Shown here piece by piece: positions 13,915-27,200 of a stretch of 64,000 bases of DNA. This DNA is from Anseranas semipalmata (Eukaryota; Chordata; Aves; Anseriformes; Anseranatidae). Each line of letters opens with the position of its first letter. Within the stretch, counting starts at the first letter, position 1. The position numbers and the translations under genes are program-made. The DNA lies in assembly GCA_013399115.1 (NCBI GenBank), contig VXAA01006036.1, positions 310,241 to 374,240 on the forward strand. The letters are read 5' to 3'. The notes beneath the pieces are model-generated. The model was not told the origin of the DNA. It made no database searches and saw only the letters and a list, made by a program, of their open reading frames with translations.

Positions 13915-16900
13915 GCATGAACATATTAATTTTCAGTACTGATCACAACTTGTATGAAATGAGCAAATAGGTATTGTCAGCAAATCTCAGGCACAGACTG
14001 AGCTGCACAGAGGGTATTCCCAAATTCAGACTCTATCTTAATGTAAAGGTAAAACTCGTATAGGTAAAAGTGACTGAAATTAAAGTCTAATAGATCCTCA
14101 TTTAGCTTACTAAAAATTATTATTTGCTACAAAAAACTTGTGTAAAAAGTACAGAAATACTAGTCTGCTCATCTATAGGAGAGATTGTTGCTTTTACTGA
14201 CGTGTACTCACAGTAGATCAGAAAATGTTCATGGTTGAACATTTACAGCCAATCAACTATACTGACACAGTTGATACTAATAGTTTGACTTATTCCCATA
14301 ATGCTGACAGACAAGAACAGAAAGGAAGAGAAAAATGCATAGAGGCCCAGTGAAAGAAAGAGGCAATGAAACAACTGAAACAGCAAATTTACTAAGTATC
14401 ATCACCAGGCCTGTGAGAGAGAAAAAGTCATCCAATATTAAAAGATGAGCAAACAAAGAAGCAGAAAATTGCAAGAGTATGATACACGAGGTCAGGTTTT
14501 TTGGTTTTATTTTTGTTTTAAATACTAAGGCGAATTTTAAAAATAAAACAACAAAATTAACATTTGGTGCACTGACTGTTGAGGAAGAATCAGTAAATCC
14601 AGTGTAAGAAAGTGACAGCAAGTTATCCAAAGGATCAAAATTCAAATCCCTTTAGTTCAGAATAATTACCTGCTACAGCAAACCACATGTCAATGCAGTT
14701 AGAAAGCAAGACAAGCAGACACATAAACACAGCAATGACCAGGACATTGAGATACTCATGTTCTGAGTTATTTCTCTGTGTAGCCTTGACCAAATCATTT
14801 TTATATGCTTTTGTTTTCTCAGTTGCTAGCTCAACCTATGGAATAATTTCTTGTAGAAACTAAGTACAATCAAAAACTTTACTGTGTTAAATTAGAAGTA
14901 AAGGTTGCATTCCTTTTACTATGCAAAAAGTTCCTCCAATTCTAGTATGTATGCCTTTCCATGGCATACATATTTTTGAAGAAAGCCAAAAATGACAGGC
15001 GTCACTGAACAATTCAACTTCATGTTTCACTCTGGTAAGTTCTCATTTAATTGTATGTAATAAAGGGAAGTCCTAGATGCCAACACAGGCAGTTCAGTAC
15101 ACGTGATATTCAGAGTGTTGTGATAGATAAAACACATTCTTTTTAAAAATGGATGAAACTGTGATGGCAACATATAACGCCATTTATCACTTCAAATATT
15201 ATGAGTGTCTACTGACAACTCATCTCAGAAAAAGGTAGATGAAACAGAAATGTCAGAAGATAAGAAGTTATTTTAGACAAAATTAAAATGTGTATAGCAT
15301 AAAACAATATTATAAAGCAAAAGATAAACAAGAGAAAATAAGAAGAAAGTGGTCAAGTAGTGCACACGGTTTTGCTCTTTCTAGAATATCAAAAGCTAAA
15401 ACACTAAAAAGTGTCCAATAAATTGACTAGTTTATATAAAGACCTCAGTGTCCCAGGACACCATGCAGGAATGTATCCTCTCTTAACAATTTATACATTA
15501 TTCACAGACATAAGAATAAAATTTTCTTTTACACTGATAAGGATAAATATCTCTCAAATTCCGTATGTATCGATATAAAGATGGTAAATGTTGTGAGGAA
15601 TATGTTTTCCTATTTTACAATTATTATTTTGTAATTTCCTCTAAAACAGAACTAATCTTCCAAGATGAACTGGGCAATTCTATCAAGTCCCACTCATCAG
15701 AAAGTAGGGTAGCTCAGCTTTGCAGAAGAAACCAGGAACTGTGTTGCCTTTATTGTTTGGAACTGTGGTGACATGCATTTGCTGTTCCTTGTACTGGTTT
15801 TGGCTGAGATGAAGTTAGTTGTATTCATAGAAGCTCATATGGTGCTGTGTTTTGGATCTGTGACCCAAACAGTGTTGGTAACACACCAATGTTTTAGCCA
15901 CAATACTGTGACAGGCAAGATCTAGCAGCATACTGGAGATCATAAATGTACTGCAGAAATATATACAGTATTATCTCAACCTTGGCATTATTGTTAAACT
16001 GTAAGTAAAAATTTCCAGTTAAATAAGTGGGAAAGATAACTGTCGTGCTGTGACACGAAGATTTCCACTCTAATTTTTTTGTTTTACAAGTTCTGTGGCA
16101 AGAAATGTGTAGCTTTAATACTGTCCAATAAACTTAAAACAAATATATTGAATAAATACATCTATTAAGCTCCATGGGTGGGGAGAAGGGTGAGGAAGAA
16201 TATTAGTATATTCAACAGTACAATTTAACAGGTACTATTAGTTTTAAAACATCCTGTTTTCACTTCACAAATTATATAAGATAACCTCGTGAAATAAAGT
16301 TATTAAAAAGGCATTACAAGGATCTTTATAAAATGGATTAAGCTAATTCATAAATTATTACAACAATTTGAATGATCACTAATAATAAGTACACATTCTG
16401 CCTGGATTAGTAGATTCACTTGACTTCTCAAACAGCAAACTGTTAAATTGTTCACAATTTCTGGGAGAAATATTAGCCCTTTGGTAATATTTAATTCTTA
16501 AGAATTCTTAATATAGTCATCAGAAATACTGAGATACTTACTCTCTTTGCCCCAACAGTTTGTACTCTTACAACCTGGGGAAGAAAAATCTATTCCCTTA
16601 AGTATTGCACAGCTCCAGAGATGTTAGTGCTGGTGCATGCAGCGCTGCTGGAAACATATAGTCTAGGAAAACAGGAGAGAGCAAGACTGCTCTTTTCAAC
16701 AGCAGCAATGTACATTTACATTGTCTTGTAGTGATCATCAAATTGCACCCTCAGACCTCACTCCTCTCATCTCTGGACTCTACCCTCACAGATCACTTAT
16801 GCCCATTTCTGTCTCACTCACTGTTTCTGTCTCACACAATCTTTAAATCTGACTGAGTCAGTTAATAGGTCCACGCCATTGATACAAACATGTATATACA

Positions 16901-17263
16901 CGGACCTTTTCCATAAGGGTATTTTTCATTCTAGTCTTTTATTGACTTGAAGATTTATACTCTATCTGATAAATTTGGTCTATGATGAATATCTTTTTCA
17001 TTTTACCTACAAATAAAGAATAAAAACACAACATAATCAGTAAGAAATGGGTGAGATCAAGAAAACAATTATCTTTGACAAGTAAAGTCTATGATCTGTG
17101 TATCCATTACTCTTAACATATATTAGGCATATTAGAAACATAATCCATAACAGATAGTAGGAATTTTCAGAGGCAACAGGTATTTAATGCAGCACACATT
17201 ATGAATAGAACACTTTGTAAAACACTATGCTATTTACCAATATTTTTTTTCAAATGTGGTTAC
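13915..17263. other. FMN1 intron between the solo LTR and the 17.3-kb exon
   Basis: Intron sequence with one LTR fragment at about 15790-15915. It also contains two minus-strand segments with splice-like borders, at 14670-14835 and 16542-16574, which are discussed as a candidate only. Confidence 0.6.
15790..15915 (+). mobile_element. Truncated avian LTR fragment
   Basis: The segment starts TGTACTGGTTTTGGCTGAGA and continues through GTGTTTTGGATCTGTGACCC and AACAGTGTTGGTAACACACC. This closely resembles the 5' start of an abundant avian LTR (TGTGCTGGTTTTGGCTGGGA type). Similarity fades after about 125 bp and the 3' part of the LTR is missing. It belongs to a different family from the 13-kb solo LTR and lies in the opposite orientation. 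The right boundary is approximate. Confidence 0.65.
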
Positions 17264-17356
17264 CTTTCTGGAAGAATTCTTCTAATTTCTCCTTGAAGGG
17301 CTGAAGATGCTCTTCTGAAGACTCTCTGCAAACTAACTTCATCTGCTTTTCAGAGG
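17264..17356 (-). CDS. FMN1: FMN1 exon, C-terminal FH2 helix
   Basis: This 93-nt exon (phase 1 in, 1 out) has the acceptor TTCTTTTTACAG and the donor GTAACC. It encodes [20 protein letters not shown] then [11 protein letters not shown]. The HLQPFKxKLEEFFxKA motif is the coiled-coil part of the FMN FH2 domain. It is the 3'-most FMN1 exon found here; the exon that should follow (the EESHLENAQK-like and WYEFCSDF segments of the family) is not present in 1-17263. Confidence 0.94.
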
Positions 17357-20300
17357 CTGTAAAAAGAAGTTGAGAGCCATTTGTGGTAGAATCGTCTACC
17401 AGAAGTAGATGTCAACACTGTAAAAGCCTACATCTAAATTAGTCACCTACTTTACAGGGAATGAAAATAAATATTCATTATATTTCAGCAATTACATGAT
17501 AATAAAAAATACTGACACTAGTCTAATACACCAATGAGAAAATTCTGTGTGTTTTAAGAGGGGAATTTGTCTTTAGTAATGACTTGTTTGTCTTAATACT
17601 CCAGCTCCAAGCTGAGACTTGCTGCTATCACAGCCTGCCACACACACAAATTCTAGATGGTATTTAAAGCCCAAAACTTTGTTCTGTGGTGAGTGAAGGA
17701 TGCCTTGTATCTGGACTGATTTTAATCAATTAATGCCAGGCATCCTATACTCAAGCATTTTTCTAACACAGATGCAGGAATTTAGCTTTACTTAAGCATT
17801 CAAATTACAGGTCATGACACGAAACAGCAGAAGTCTGTAAGAAAGTTAACTTATATCTAACTATAATTTGTTTACTACGTGGTCTGTTACTTTACAACCT
17901 GATGCCATGCCAATTTCTAAAAACTCAAGGTTATTCGCCAATTAATTTTAACATTCCCTAGAACTTCTGTTAAACTTTGAACGTTCCAGTGTTCCACATT
18001 AAAGATGAAATGAGACTTTTGGAAATCAAAATGCAATTACCTTCTATTTAGCAACTGACTTTATGAACCACTATAGGATTTCTTTTCCACAATTCTTCAT
18101 TCCTATGCAGCTAAATTTAGATGGAAATTTATTTTGGAGTTAAACCCGATAGTTAAAGTTTGGCTGCATGAACCATTTTCACACTGTATTGCTGCCACCA
18201 TTATATAATTCAACTTATTCCAGCAAATATTAATACAAAACTTTGGAAACAGAAACTGAGAATTTTAAATTAACATGTAATGTTAATGTAAGTTTGTAGT
18301 GCAGTGAAAAAAGTCAATGGAAGGTTGAAAACAGATGCATAGATTTTATTGTACAACTAGTTGTGTTGCTTACAGTACTTTGTTGCCTACAGTAATTTTT
18401 GGACCACCAGGACTTACTAAGCAGCATTCCAAATGATTGAGAATTTAATAAATGTCAGAAATACATTTTTAAGTTGTTGTTACAGAAAAATGCTGGAAAG
18501 ACATCCCACCTAAATATGTATTTTACTTTAGCAACCCTCCACAACTAATGTAGGTGGACTATGAAATTACTGAGGTTCTCTACAGCTTATGTAAAATATG
18601 CTGGGCTACAGTCTTTAAGCTTTAGTCCTGCAACCTGTAGGATAAGACAGACCTTTGAAATTGTTCAAAGTGAAGCTAATGGAGATTTGTTTGTATGCCA
18701 GAGAGCGGTCAGAATGGAGCATTAATTTAAACTTAACAGATCTGGGAAAGGAAGTCTCTTATTAGATACTCAGTTATGTGTCTTTAATAAATGAAATTAG
18801 GCAAATCAGAAATCAGGGAAGTTTGTAAGATTCAAGACTATTTTCTGATGACGCATGCCTCTTTCCATTAAAAATTTGAACTTCACGTGACTGTTACCAT
18901 ACACTGAATGAACTTTATGTATATACAACATTTTAGTTTGTAGAATTAAAAGGAGTTTTCTGCAGCTATTCAAGCAAATTGTAGTACTTCAGAAGAAGAC
19001 GGGGACATTGGAATTGTATAGGAAAAAATCTAGCAAAATAACCGAGATGTTACTGTTTTACTGAGATGTTACCTCAGTTTCCAACTGAAAGTTTACACAA
19101 AAGCAGCAGCTACAGGTTTGTGGCCAATTTTCTGCATGTTTAAAAAAATCCACAGAAAGTGTTATATAAAGTGTTATATAAGGTAATATGTAGAAATTAT
19201 TTTAAAGCAATATAAAATGACAAAAGGGTTAAAGTATTAATACACCTTATGTTGAGGCATTCGATATATAGTGACTTTGGAATGCAGGTGATTAATAGAA
19301 TCATCTAAGGTTTAAATGACTGCAAGCCAGTCATTATTTTATAATAATCTTATACAAATAGATTTGTATAAATCTACAGAGAAACAGATATGAATATATA
19401 TATATGATAATAAGCTTGTAACTACAGTAGCATCTAAACATACCCTAACATACATTAGAAAGGTGTTTTTGCAAACTCATAGTGCTACTAATGTATTGTC
19501 TTGAATATTGAAAGCATCCTAGATGCTTCCTACAAGTATTAATAAGACAAGATTATTAGAAAGGTTAATTAGGTATGTCCCATGGAAATATTTAAGTGAC
19601 CGAGACTAGGATCAACTGTTTCTAAACCAGAAAGAAAGCACGTGTAAAACCCCTTCAATAAAAAATATTTTTTTTTAATAAAGAAGACTAACATTAACCA
19701 TAATCAGATGACAAAAGCTACAGAAAAATATGGGAAAGTAGAAGTGCCAGTGTACAGAGAAGAAGCTGATTTGGGTGGTGATTTCTTTAGAAGAATCTTA
19801 ACATCCTTAACAAGAGGATAAACATTTGGAGTGAGGGGAGAGAATGAGTAAAAGGAAAGGCACATCAGAGAAGAGCAAATGGGACACATAACATAGAACA
19901 AGTCAATCCTGGGCTCTGATTAAAACTCTAAGTTTGAGATCAGATGAAATGAGATGTAATGCCAGTGTGCATTGATTAAATCATCTTGAAGCAACAAAAC
20001 TGAAACAGACAAAAAAAGTCAAGTAAATGCTGGAAGACTGTAAGAAATTACATTATTGGAAAGCCTTAAAAAGAAATATTTAGATGACTCTTTCTGATGA
20101 AGATATTTACCTAGATGAAAACTATCTATCTGGAATTAAAATCTACCAGTCTAATTCCTGAAGTACCTTAGATAACTGTCAAAATAGACTGAAGGGCCTT
20201 AACAAAGTTTTAGATTTGAGCTAAGGCAATCGAGGACAACAGTGATGAGGTGAAAATCTATGAATCACAAGAGCAATGTCTTTGCTTTGTGCTGCTTAAT

Positions 20301-21170
20301 CCTCCTTTAACTGACTCTGAGTTTACATTACACTTCACTCGACCTATAGTTCTATTCTACAAAGAAAATGTTATTAAGTTCAATAATACTTTCTTAATGT
20401 TTATTCACAAATTTACTTGAAATATATTAATATTAAAAAAAAAAAAAAACACAACAATCTACCAACTCAAGCCAAACTTTATATAAAGAAATTGAAACTG
20501 AAAAGTTCTGTTCCATCAGTTGCTCTGATTTTCTTTGCTAAAAATGCTATAACGTGTGATGGGAAATTACATGATTTTTTTAGATATTGTCCTCATATTG
20601 TCTACCATAGAAACCTTTTCCTTTTTAAAAGAAAATTATTTTAGTAATTTTTTTTATTAGAATGATTCTGAGGTAAGCATCCTATTAAACATTCCTTCTT
20701 TGAAATACATTCTGAGAAGTTTCTTTCTGAGAAAGAAAAATTTCTGAAATTCTGAGGAATCTGAAGGAACTCTGAGGAATCTGATAGCTAACACACCGCA
20801 TGTACACTTCCTCTCTCACCACCTCATTCCAAAATAATCATTTGAGGAAATAAACAACCTACTTCAGCATTAATGAGTTCAAGCAGATGCACATTCTCCA
20901 TTACTGTACTAAACTTTTGGTTCATTTTCTTGGTATGCATTATATGTTAGTCAAATTAAATGTAATATACCACTTTGAAAATTGTTTATATCTAAATAAG
21001 CTATTGCAAAAAAAAAAAAAAGAGAGAAAGAGAGAGAGAAAGAGAGAAAGAGAGAAAGAGAGCAAGAGAGAAAGAGAGGAAGAGAGAAAGAGAGAAANNN
21101 NNNNNNNNNNNNNNNNNNNNNNNNNNNNNNNNNNNNNNNNNNNNNNNNNNNNNNNNNNNNNNNNNNNNNA

Positions 21171-21254
<84 letters not shown>

Positions 21255-24200
21255 AAAAGAAAGAAAGAAAGAAAGAAAGAAGAAAATATGAGTGTGTAAT
21301 AGCCCTTACAAATTGTTGGATGTACATCATGCTTCACCCACTGCAAATCTTGGCCATAGAAATGGAAACCATTAGCAAAACATTAGAACAAAGCTGGAAA
21401 CTGCTGATTATCAGTTTGCCACTGTCTTCAGATTTAATGCAGTATTTGGCTCAAAAAGTTCTTCAAAAATCCCCAATATAAGTGAAAATATTTACAAAAT
21501 AGAATGTCTCTCACTTAATGCCTATTGGGCAATAGTCTTTTAAAACTCCACAGACACTTGTAAATCTGTCAAAAGAATCACTGCCCATAAACAAACTTTC
21601 ATGTAAAGAGCATTTCAGTGTCAATCAGACTGGATTTGGAATTTTTTAAGCATCATTTTTAAAGTAAACGCAAAACCAGAAATAGTTTAATGTTGATAAC
21701 AGTAAATTACTAACTATTTACTCACCAGAACCCACCAGTAGCATTTACAGGAATCATCCTGACAGTGCAACCATGTATCAACACCGTGAATTCCTATAAA
21801 CCTGTCACTGACACTATCCCCCATGAGTTATGCCATTGTGAAAGCTGCTAACAACCCCCACTCCTCTTGTCTGTTCACAGCCTGGCAGCTTATACTGCCA
21901 GCCTTGTTGTTTTATTTTCTTGCTATAATGCAGGCTTATCTTTGACAGGAAGGTTGATATTTGATAATTCATTTTTAGAACCCTTACCTTTCCTGTTTCA
22001 AAGGAAATTTTAAACCATATGTCAAATGAATTGAATGTTGCACTAAAGAAACCCAAATTTCTGTATGAGACGATCCTTGACTTTTTAAAGTGCAGAAACC
22101 TGTTACACTATTTGGGCCTATATACCCAAATGAGAATCTAACAAACTTCAGCAAGAGATTTGTAAATTTAAATTAATTCAATTTCCTCATGATTTATTTT
22201 GTTTGGTACAGCTTTATTACATTTTCTTACTTGCAAACAACTTCCCAAGCTAAATAAAACATTACAGGAGATGTATGTTTACACTTCGAACATTGTTGCA
22301 GCATTTGATTATATTCTCTACCTATTACATGTGACTTTAGATACATATTTATTGCAAGTATGCACATAAGAGCATTAGCTTTATTACAGTCCATGACACC
22401 TATGCCATCTGCAACTCTTGTGCTTATTTATAGTCCTGCAAATTAATGTTTCTTTTCATATAGAATTTTAAACAAGTGTGGAGAAGGGAAGAGATGTCTC
22501 ATGACTCCTTCTGAGTAGAGTCCAAAAATTTTGGCACAACTTCTAACTGCAAGTAGTTACACTGCTACTTTTCCACAATAATTTCAGAAACAGCATTTTA
22601 CTTGCAGCTTTGGACTTACGTTGATGATCAGTACACATACATGTGATGGCAACATACAAAGATTCAAGCACTGATACCCTAGCCAGAGCCAGGTTGACTA
22701 ATACAGAAGCCCTTGAACCAGAGAGGTAAATTCCATGAATAGGGGGTGAACTATCTGAGACAAATGCAGAAAAGGAACAAATCATGGTGGTACTCTGTAT
22801 TCTCAAGCTTGTTTTTTATTTTCTGAAATAAAGATCAATAATGTAATGCAAAAAAAGTATTAGCACACATAAAACTAAATGCACCATAGTTACAGTTCTG
22901 TGCAAAGTTATTTTCAGTGAATTTAGAAGAATGTTTCTATGCACAATTGTTTTATTCACTCATTAATAATTCAGTTTTCTTAAAAAGCTATTTCACAGGA
23001 TAGAAGCCAGTATGTAAAACTTTAAACAGTCTGATCCTTGTCTGCTTGAAATACACTTTCCTCCTGTGATGCACAGAAACAAATATCTATTTACGTGCTC
23101 AAGGCACTAGCTGTCATGTCTAAATGAGACAGCAGCGGTTACAAGTGATAAATCCTAAGGTGAGGAAAGTGAAATAATTGATTTAGTGTCATACAAAACA
23201 GCCTGTAAAGTTCACCTGTTCTAATGGAGATCTAATAGAACACTAGATTCAGAAATCTTGACAGTTCTCACAAGTTTTATCAGGTATTCTGGCTTTGTTT
23301 TTCAGATTTAAGATTTGTGAGATTTTTGTTTCTTTTAAGTTTAAATCTTTTTTGAACTTTTACAGTATATGAAGTTATGCAGAGAAACTGTCAGGCCTAT
23401 ATTAGTTGCAACTAACCTAAATTAAATCTTTTTTTTTTTTGCTCCCCGTTTCGACAAAGCACATCAGTGTTTTATATAAATCATTTAAAATCCTTTCTGT
23501 AAAGATTGTTTCCTAAAAATACATTTAACAAAATGAACAAAGATTGCTAGCAAAACTAAATATTTTTCACACCATAGCAACACATCTAAGACTCTGGTTA
23601 ATGTATTCTCTCCAAAATGGTAGTTTACATTTAGCGCACCCTTCAGCAGAAAAGCATACTGCAACGGACGGAACAGCACATACAAATGAATATAATGACT
23701 AAACCCCCATAATTTTCCAGTCAAGTCTTTGTAAGATTCCTTAAGTGATTCCAGCACACACTATTAGTAGAAAGTTTTGGTTTAATGTCAAGATCCAAAC
23801 ATGCAGACCTCCGCACATCATTAAGATTTGTCAGGAGTGTAGAAATGTGTACAAGCAGAACCCGCTGAGAAATCGGAACATTTCACTTCTGTCTGAATAG
23901 TACAGAAAATGAATATCTGAAACCGAAGTGTCTTGTCTGGCTAATTTAGAGCAAGACAAAATTTTTATGAAGCAATAATATTTTTGATCAGATGAGCTAA
24001 ACTTTTTCCAGTGCAAGAAAAAAAGGACCTTCCAAACACACAAACACGTTATTACTTTGAGTGTTGGACAGACAGAAGAGAATTGCCAGGCAATGACTGA
24101 AACAGTATGTTCATAAGCTGAAACTGCAGAAGCAGAAATGATCTCCTCTTTCTCTCTATACTGCTGGATCTCTGATTTTCTGTGCAAGACAGATCATAAA

Positions 24201-27200
24201 GTTCCACCTAATTAATTCTTCTATCAAGCATATGGCTTTGGTTCAGCTAGAGCATGCTGCTTGGTTTTAAAATCATGTAAATTCATACTTCTTTAGGTGC
24301 TAATTATCATCACTATTACTAATTTGCATCCCACTGTCTGAATTAATGTACTTCCAATTTTTGATCACTGGTAGCAAATGCATAACCCACTGCCTCAAAT
24401 CTAGCAGAGATCTGCCCTCTCTTTTACTGCACACTCTCTCAGACATGAAAAGCTGATGAGATCCATTAATATGAAGTCACTGTTCCTCCCAGCTCTCCAG
24501 ACTGCATCATTCATTATCCATCATACACATTGATGGGGACAACATTCCTACTCCCAGATGTATACTACCTGCTTCCAGATGTATACTACACTGTTATGCA
24601 ACCAATGCTTAATACACGCATATATAAAAGGGCACGCAGAAAAGAAAGGTGCACAGAAAACCTTAACTTTGGTATTTCCAAAATTTGTTTGAGAATCTTA
24701 ACATTTGCAGAATGATTTTTAATATGAAATTTCCTAGGATTCTTTAGCCAAGGGAAAAAATAAAAAAAAAAAAAAGAAAGAATTAACAGCGTGCCATTGT
24801 TTAACTGATAGAAAGCTTTCTCCCTAGCCTTTATGCACACATGCAGACATCTGCTTCCATGCAATAAACTCTTCTAAAACATTATTTCTTTGCCTCTCTA
24901 CTTTATTTCCGAATCTTATTAAAACCCTCCCATACTATTCTATATTATCACAAACTAGAAAATCTAATGGAATTTTAAGAAATGATCCACTTAGGAAAAT
25001 TTCTAGTTAATCTGTTTGCATATGAACATTACCAGTGGAACACTGTCAAAATGTTAGTTTTATTGTACAATAGAATCCAGTGCACATATACAAAATGTGT
25101 TTTTTAATGCCTGTGCTGTATCTTTGCCAAATCAAAACAAACTGAAATGCATCTCAGCCTGCTGAAGCAAGAGACTATTCAAAAAGAGGTCAGAAAACTC
25201 TAAGAAGAAAAAGACTCATTTTATCAACTAATAACTGAAAACAAATTAATTGCCACTGCATGAAGCTATTCTTTTCTCTTTTCCCTACACCATTCTGTAC
25301 TGCCTCTAAATACATCATATAAATGTGATACCAGGTACATAACAATATGCTCCATTTATGCTAACGTCTAAAGAAATACCACATGCACCTATTTGGCTCC
25401 TCATGCTCCAACACCCAGTTCGAATTTCTATTTGTCTACAGTTTCAAAATTTTAAGGTTAATTTTAAAATTAAAAATATAATTAATATTAAAAAAAAAAA
25501 CTAAAGTTACTGGTTCCTGGAAAATATTATTCAGATTCTCTGCTCATGCTGGGAAAATTTTTCCACAAAATGTATGCAACTCAGATGTCTAAATCGCACT
25601 GTTAAAGTGACTTAAAACATTTCATTTAAATTAGACTAAAGCTTCGATCTGTTGAACATATTTTTGAAAAGGGTCTTTTGATACTTTTATTGAATGTTGT
25701 CCTTCTGTAACAAATAAACAATCACCTTTGACTGTGAATTATCTGCTGATCCAACAAATTATTTAGAAAGTTAACACTCAAGCTGATATAATACTTAGAA
25801 TTTTCATGATGCGATTCAGTAACATTACTGTCTATAAAACAAATCAAACAATAGACAAAACCTCTCAACATTGCAATTATTGTCCTATTGATAATTATCG
25901 CATTATGATTATACTAAAACTTTATTCTGTAAAATAGATTATTCTCAGGCCTATAATGTTATGCATGAACTAAATGTATAATTCCATCTGAAAAAGCAGT
26001 AACGCATTTGATTAATTTCTCCATTTCTGCCTATATAGAAGTCCAACAAAAGCTGAAAAATTCTCAATTCATTAACTGAAAACATCAATTAGTTTCTAGA
26101 TCAAAATTGGTTTATAGTTCATTAATGGACATAATGGACATAATGCAAATCTTCGTAACTTATTTTGAGGACTCCAATGGGAATACACACATTTAAATTT
26201 TAATTCAACTCCTTGTAAATAATACCGATTAAACTTTTTTTTTTTTGTATTTTCCTATTGGTAAATATATTCCCTCATAATTTGTGATAAAAACAAATGT
26301 TTTCAGGATTTTAAATCAGGCAAATCAGAGTGTTTTAGTCTTAAAAGAGCATAAACTGATTATTTTTTATTTTGCAGCTTCCTTCTTTGCTCTATTTATA
26401 GAGACAGTGGCTGCAAGAATTGAGAACAAGTGACCCTTTTCAATTTCCACCTATTTCTCTTTTCTAAATTCTGTTCCATTACTGTCTTAATTTTGTAACA
26501 CATTTCCACTTTGCAATACAACATCATATAGAGCTCCCTGAGGAAGGTACTGAATGAGAATAATGTAGATGCAACAGTGTATTATCTCCAGTCTAGTCAG
26601 CCCTGCTAAGAGACAGGGTTAATTAGCTATGATGTTCTATTGGTAAGGCAACACTATGCTAATAACATCCAGTGAAATGGATGTTTCTCTGCAATAAGGC
26701 CACAGAGGTTGTGAAGACAGAGAATTAGTCTCCAGTCGAAAGACAAGTATGTTTTGAAGTTGTGTGTTACTATTCAGCTATTACGTAAAATACAGGAAAA
26801 AGGTGAAATTCTCATACTAAAAAAAAATCCGTAAACATCTTTAAGAGCTGGTTTATTGCCACAACAAAGAAGGATAGCAAGCTGAAACACAGCATGGGAC
26901 TAGTCTGCAGAATGTATGTGATTATTTTGTTGAAGGCTGATTTTAATTTGACTATCTTCAGAAAAAGTGAACTTCTAAAACAATCTTGCAAAGAAGGTGT
27001 GCTAAATGCCGAGTGCTGAAACACTATGTTAATGAAGATTTCTTCATTACCACCATATTTGTAAGAAAGAAGCAGAGCAATCCCTCTCTGGTTCTTCCTT
27101 CTCTGTCTGTACAACTAAACAGTAAGAAATGGATGCTGTAGGAACCAAAACACTGAAACCTAATAGAGGAAAGCAAAGACAAAACTATGGGTTTCCAGTA

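Noticed and set aside
19291..19320. Possible CR1 LINE remnant (AATAGAATCATCTAAGG)
   Set aside because: Too short and lacking the terminal ATTCTATG-type repeat that marks CR1 3' ends.
20887..21346. Open frames of repeated K/E/R or S/F/L residues
   Set aside because: They are translations of the GAAA microsatellite and the N gap.
21722..21830. Minus-strand segment with a strong donor (CTG|GTGAGT)
   Set aside because: The frames are short and end soon after the donor, with no consistent partner exon.
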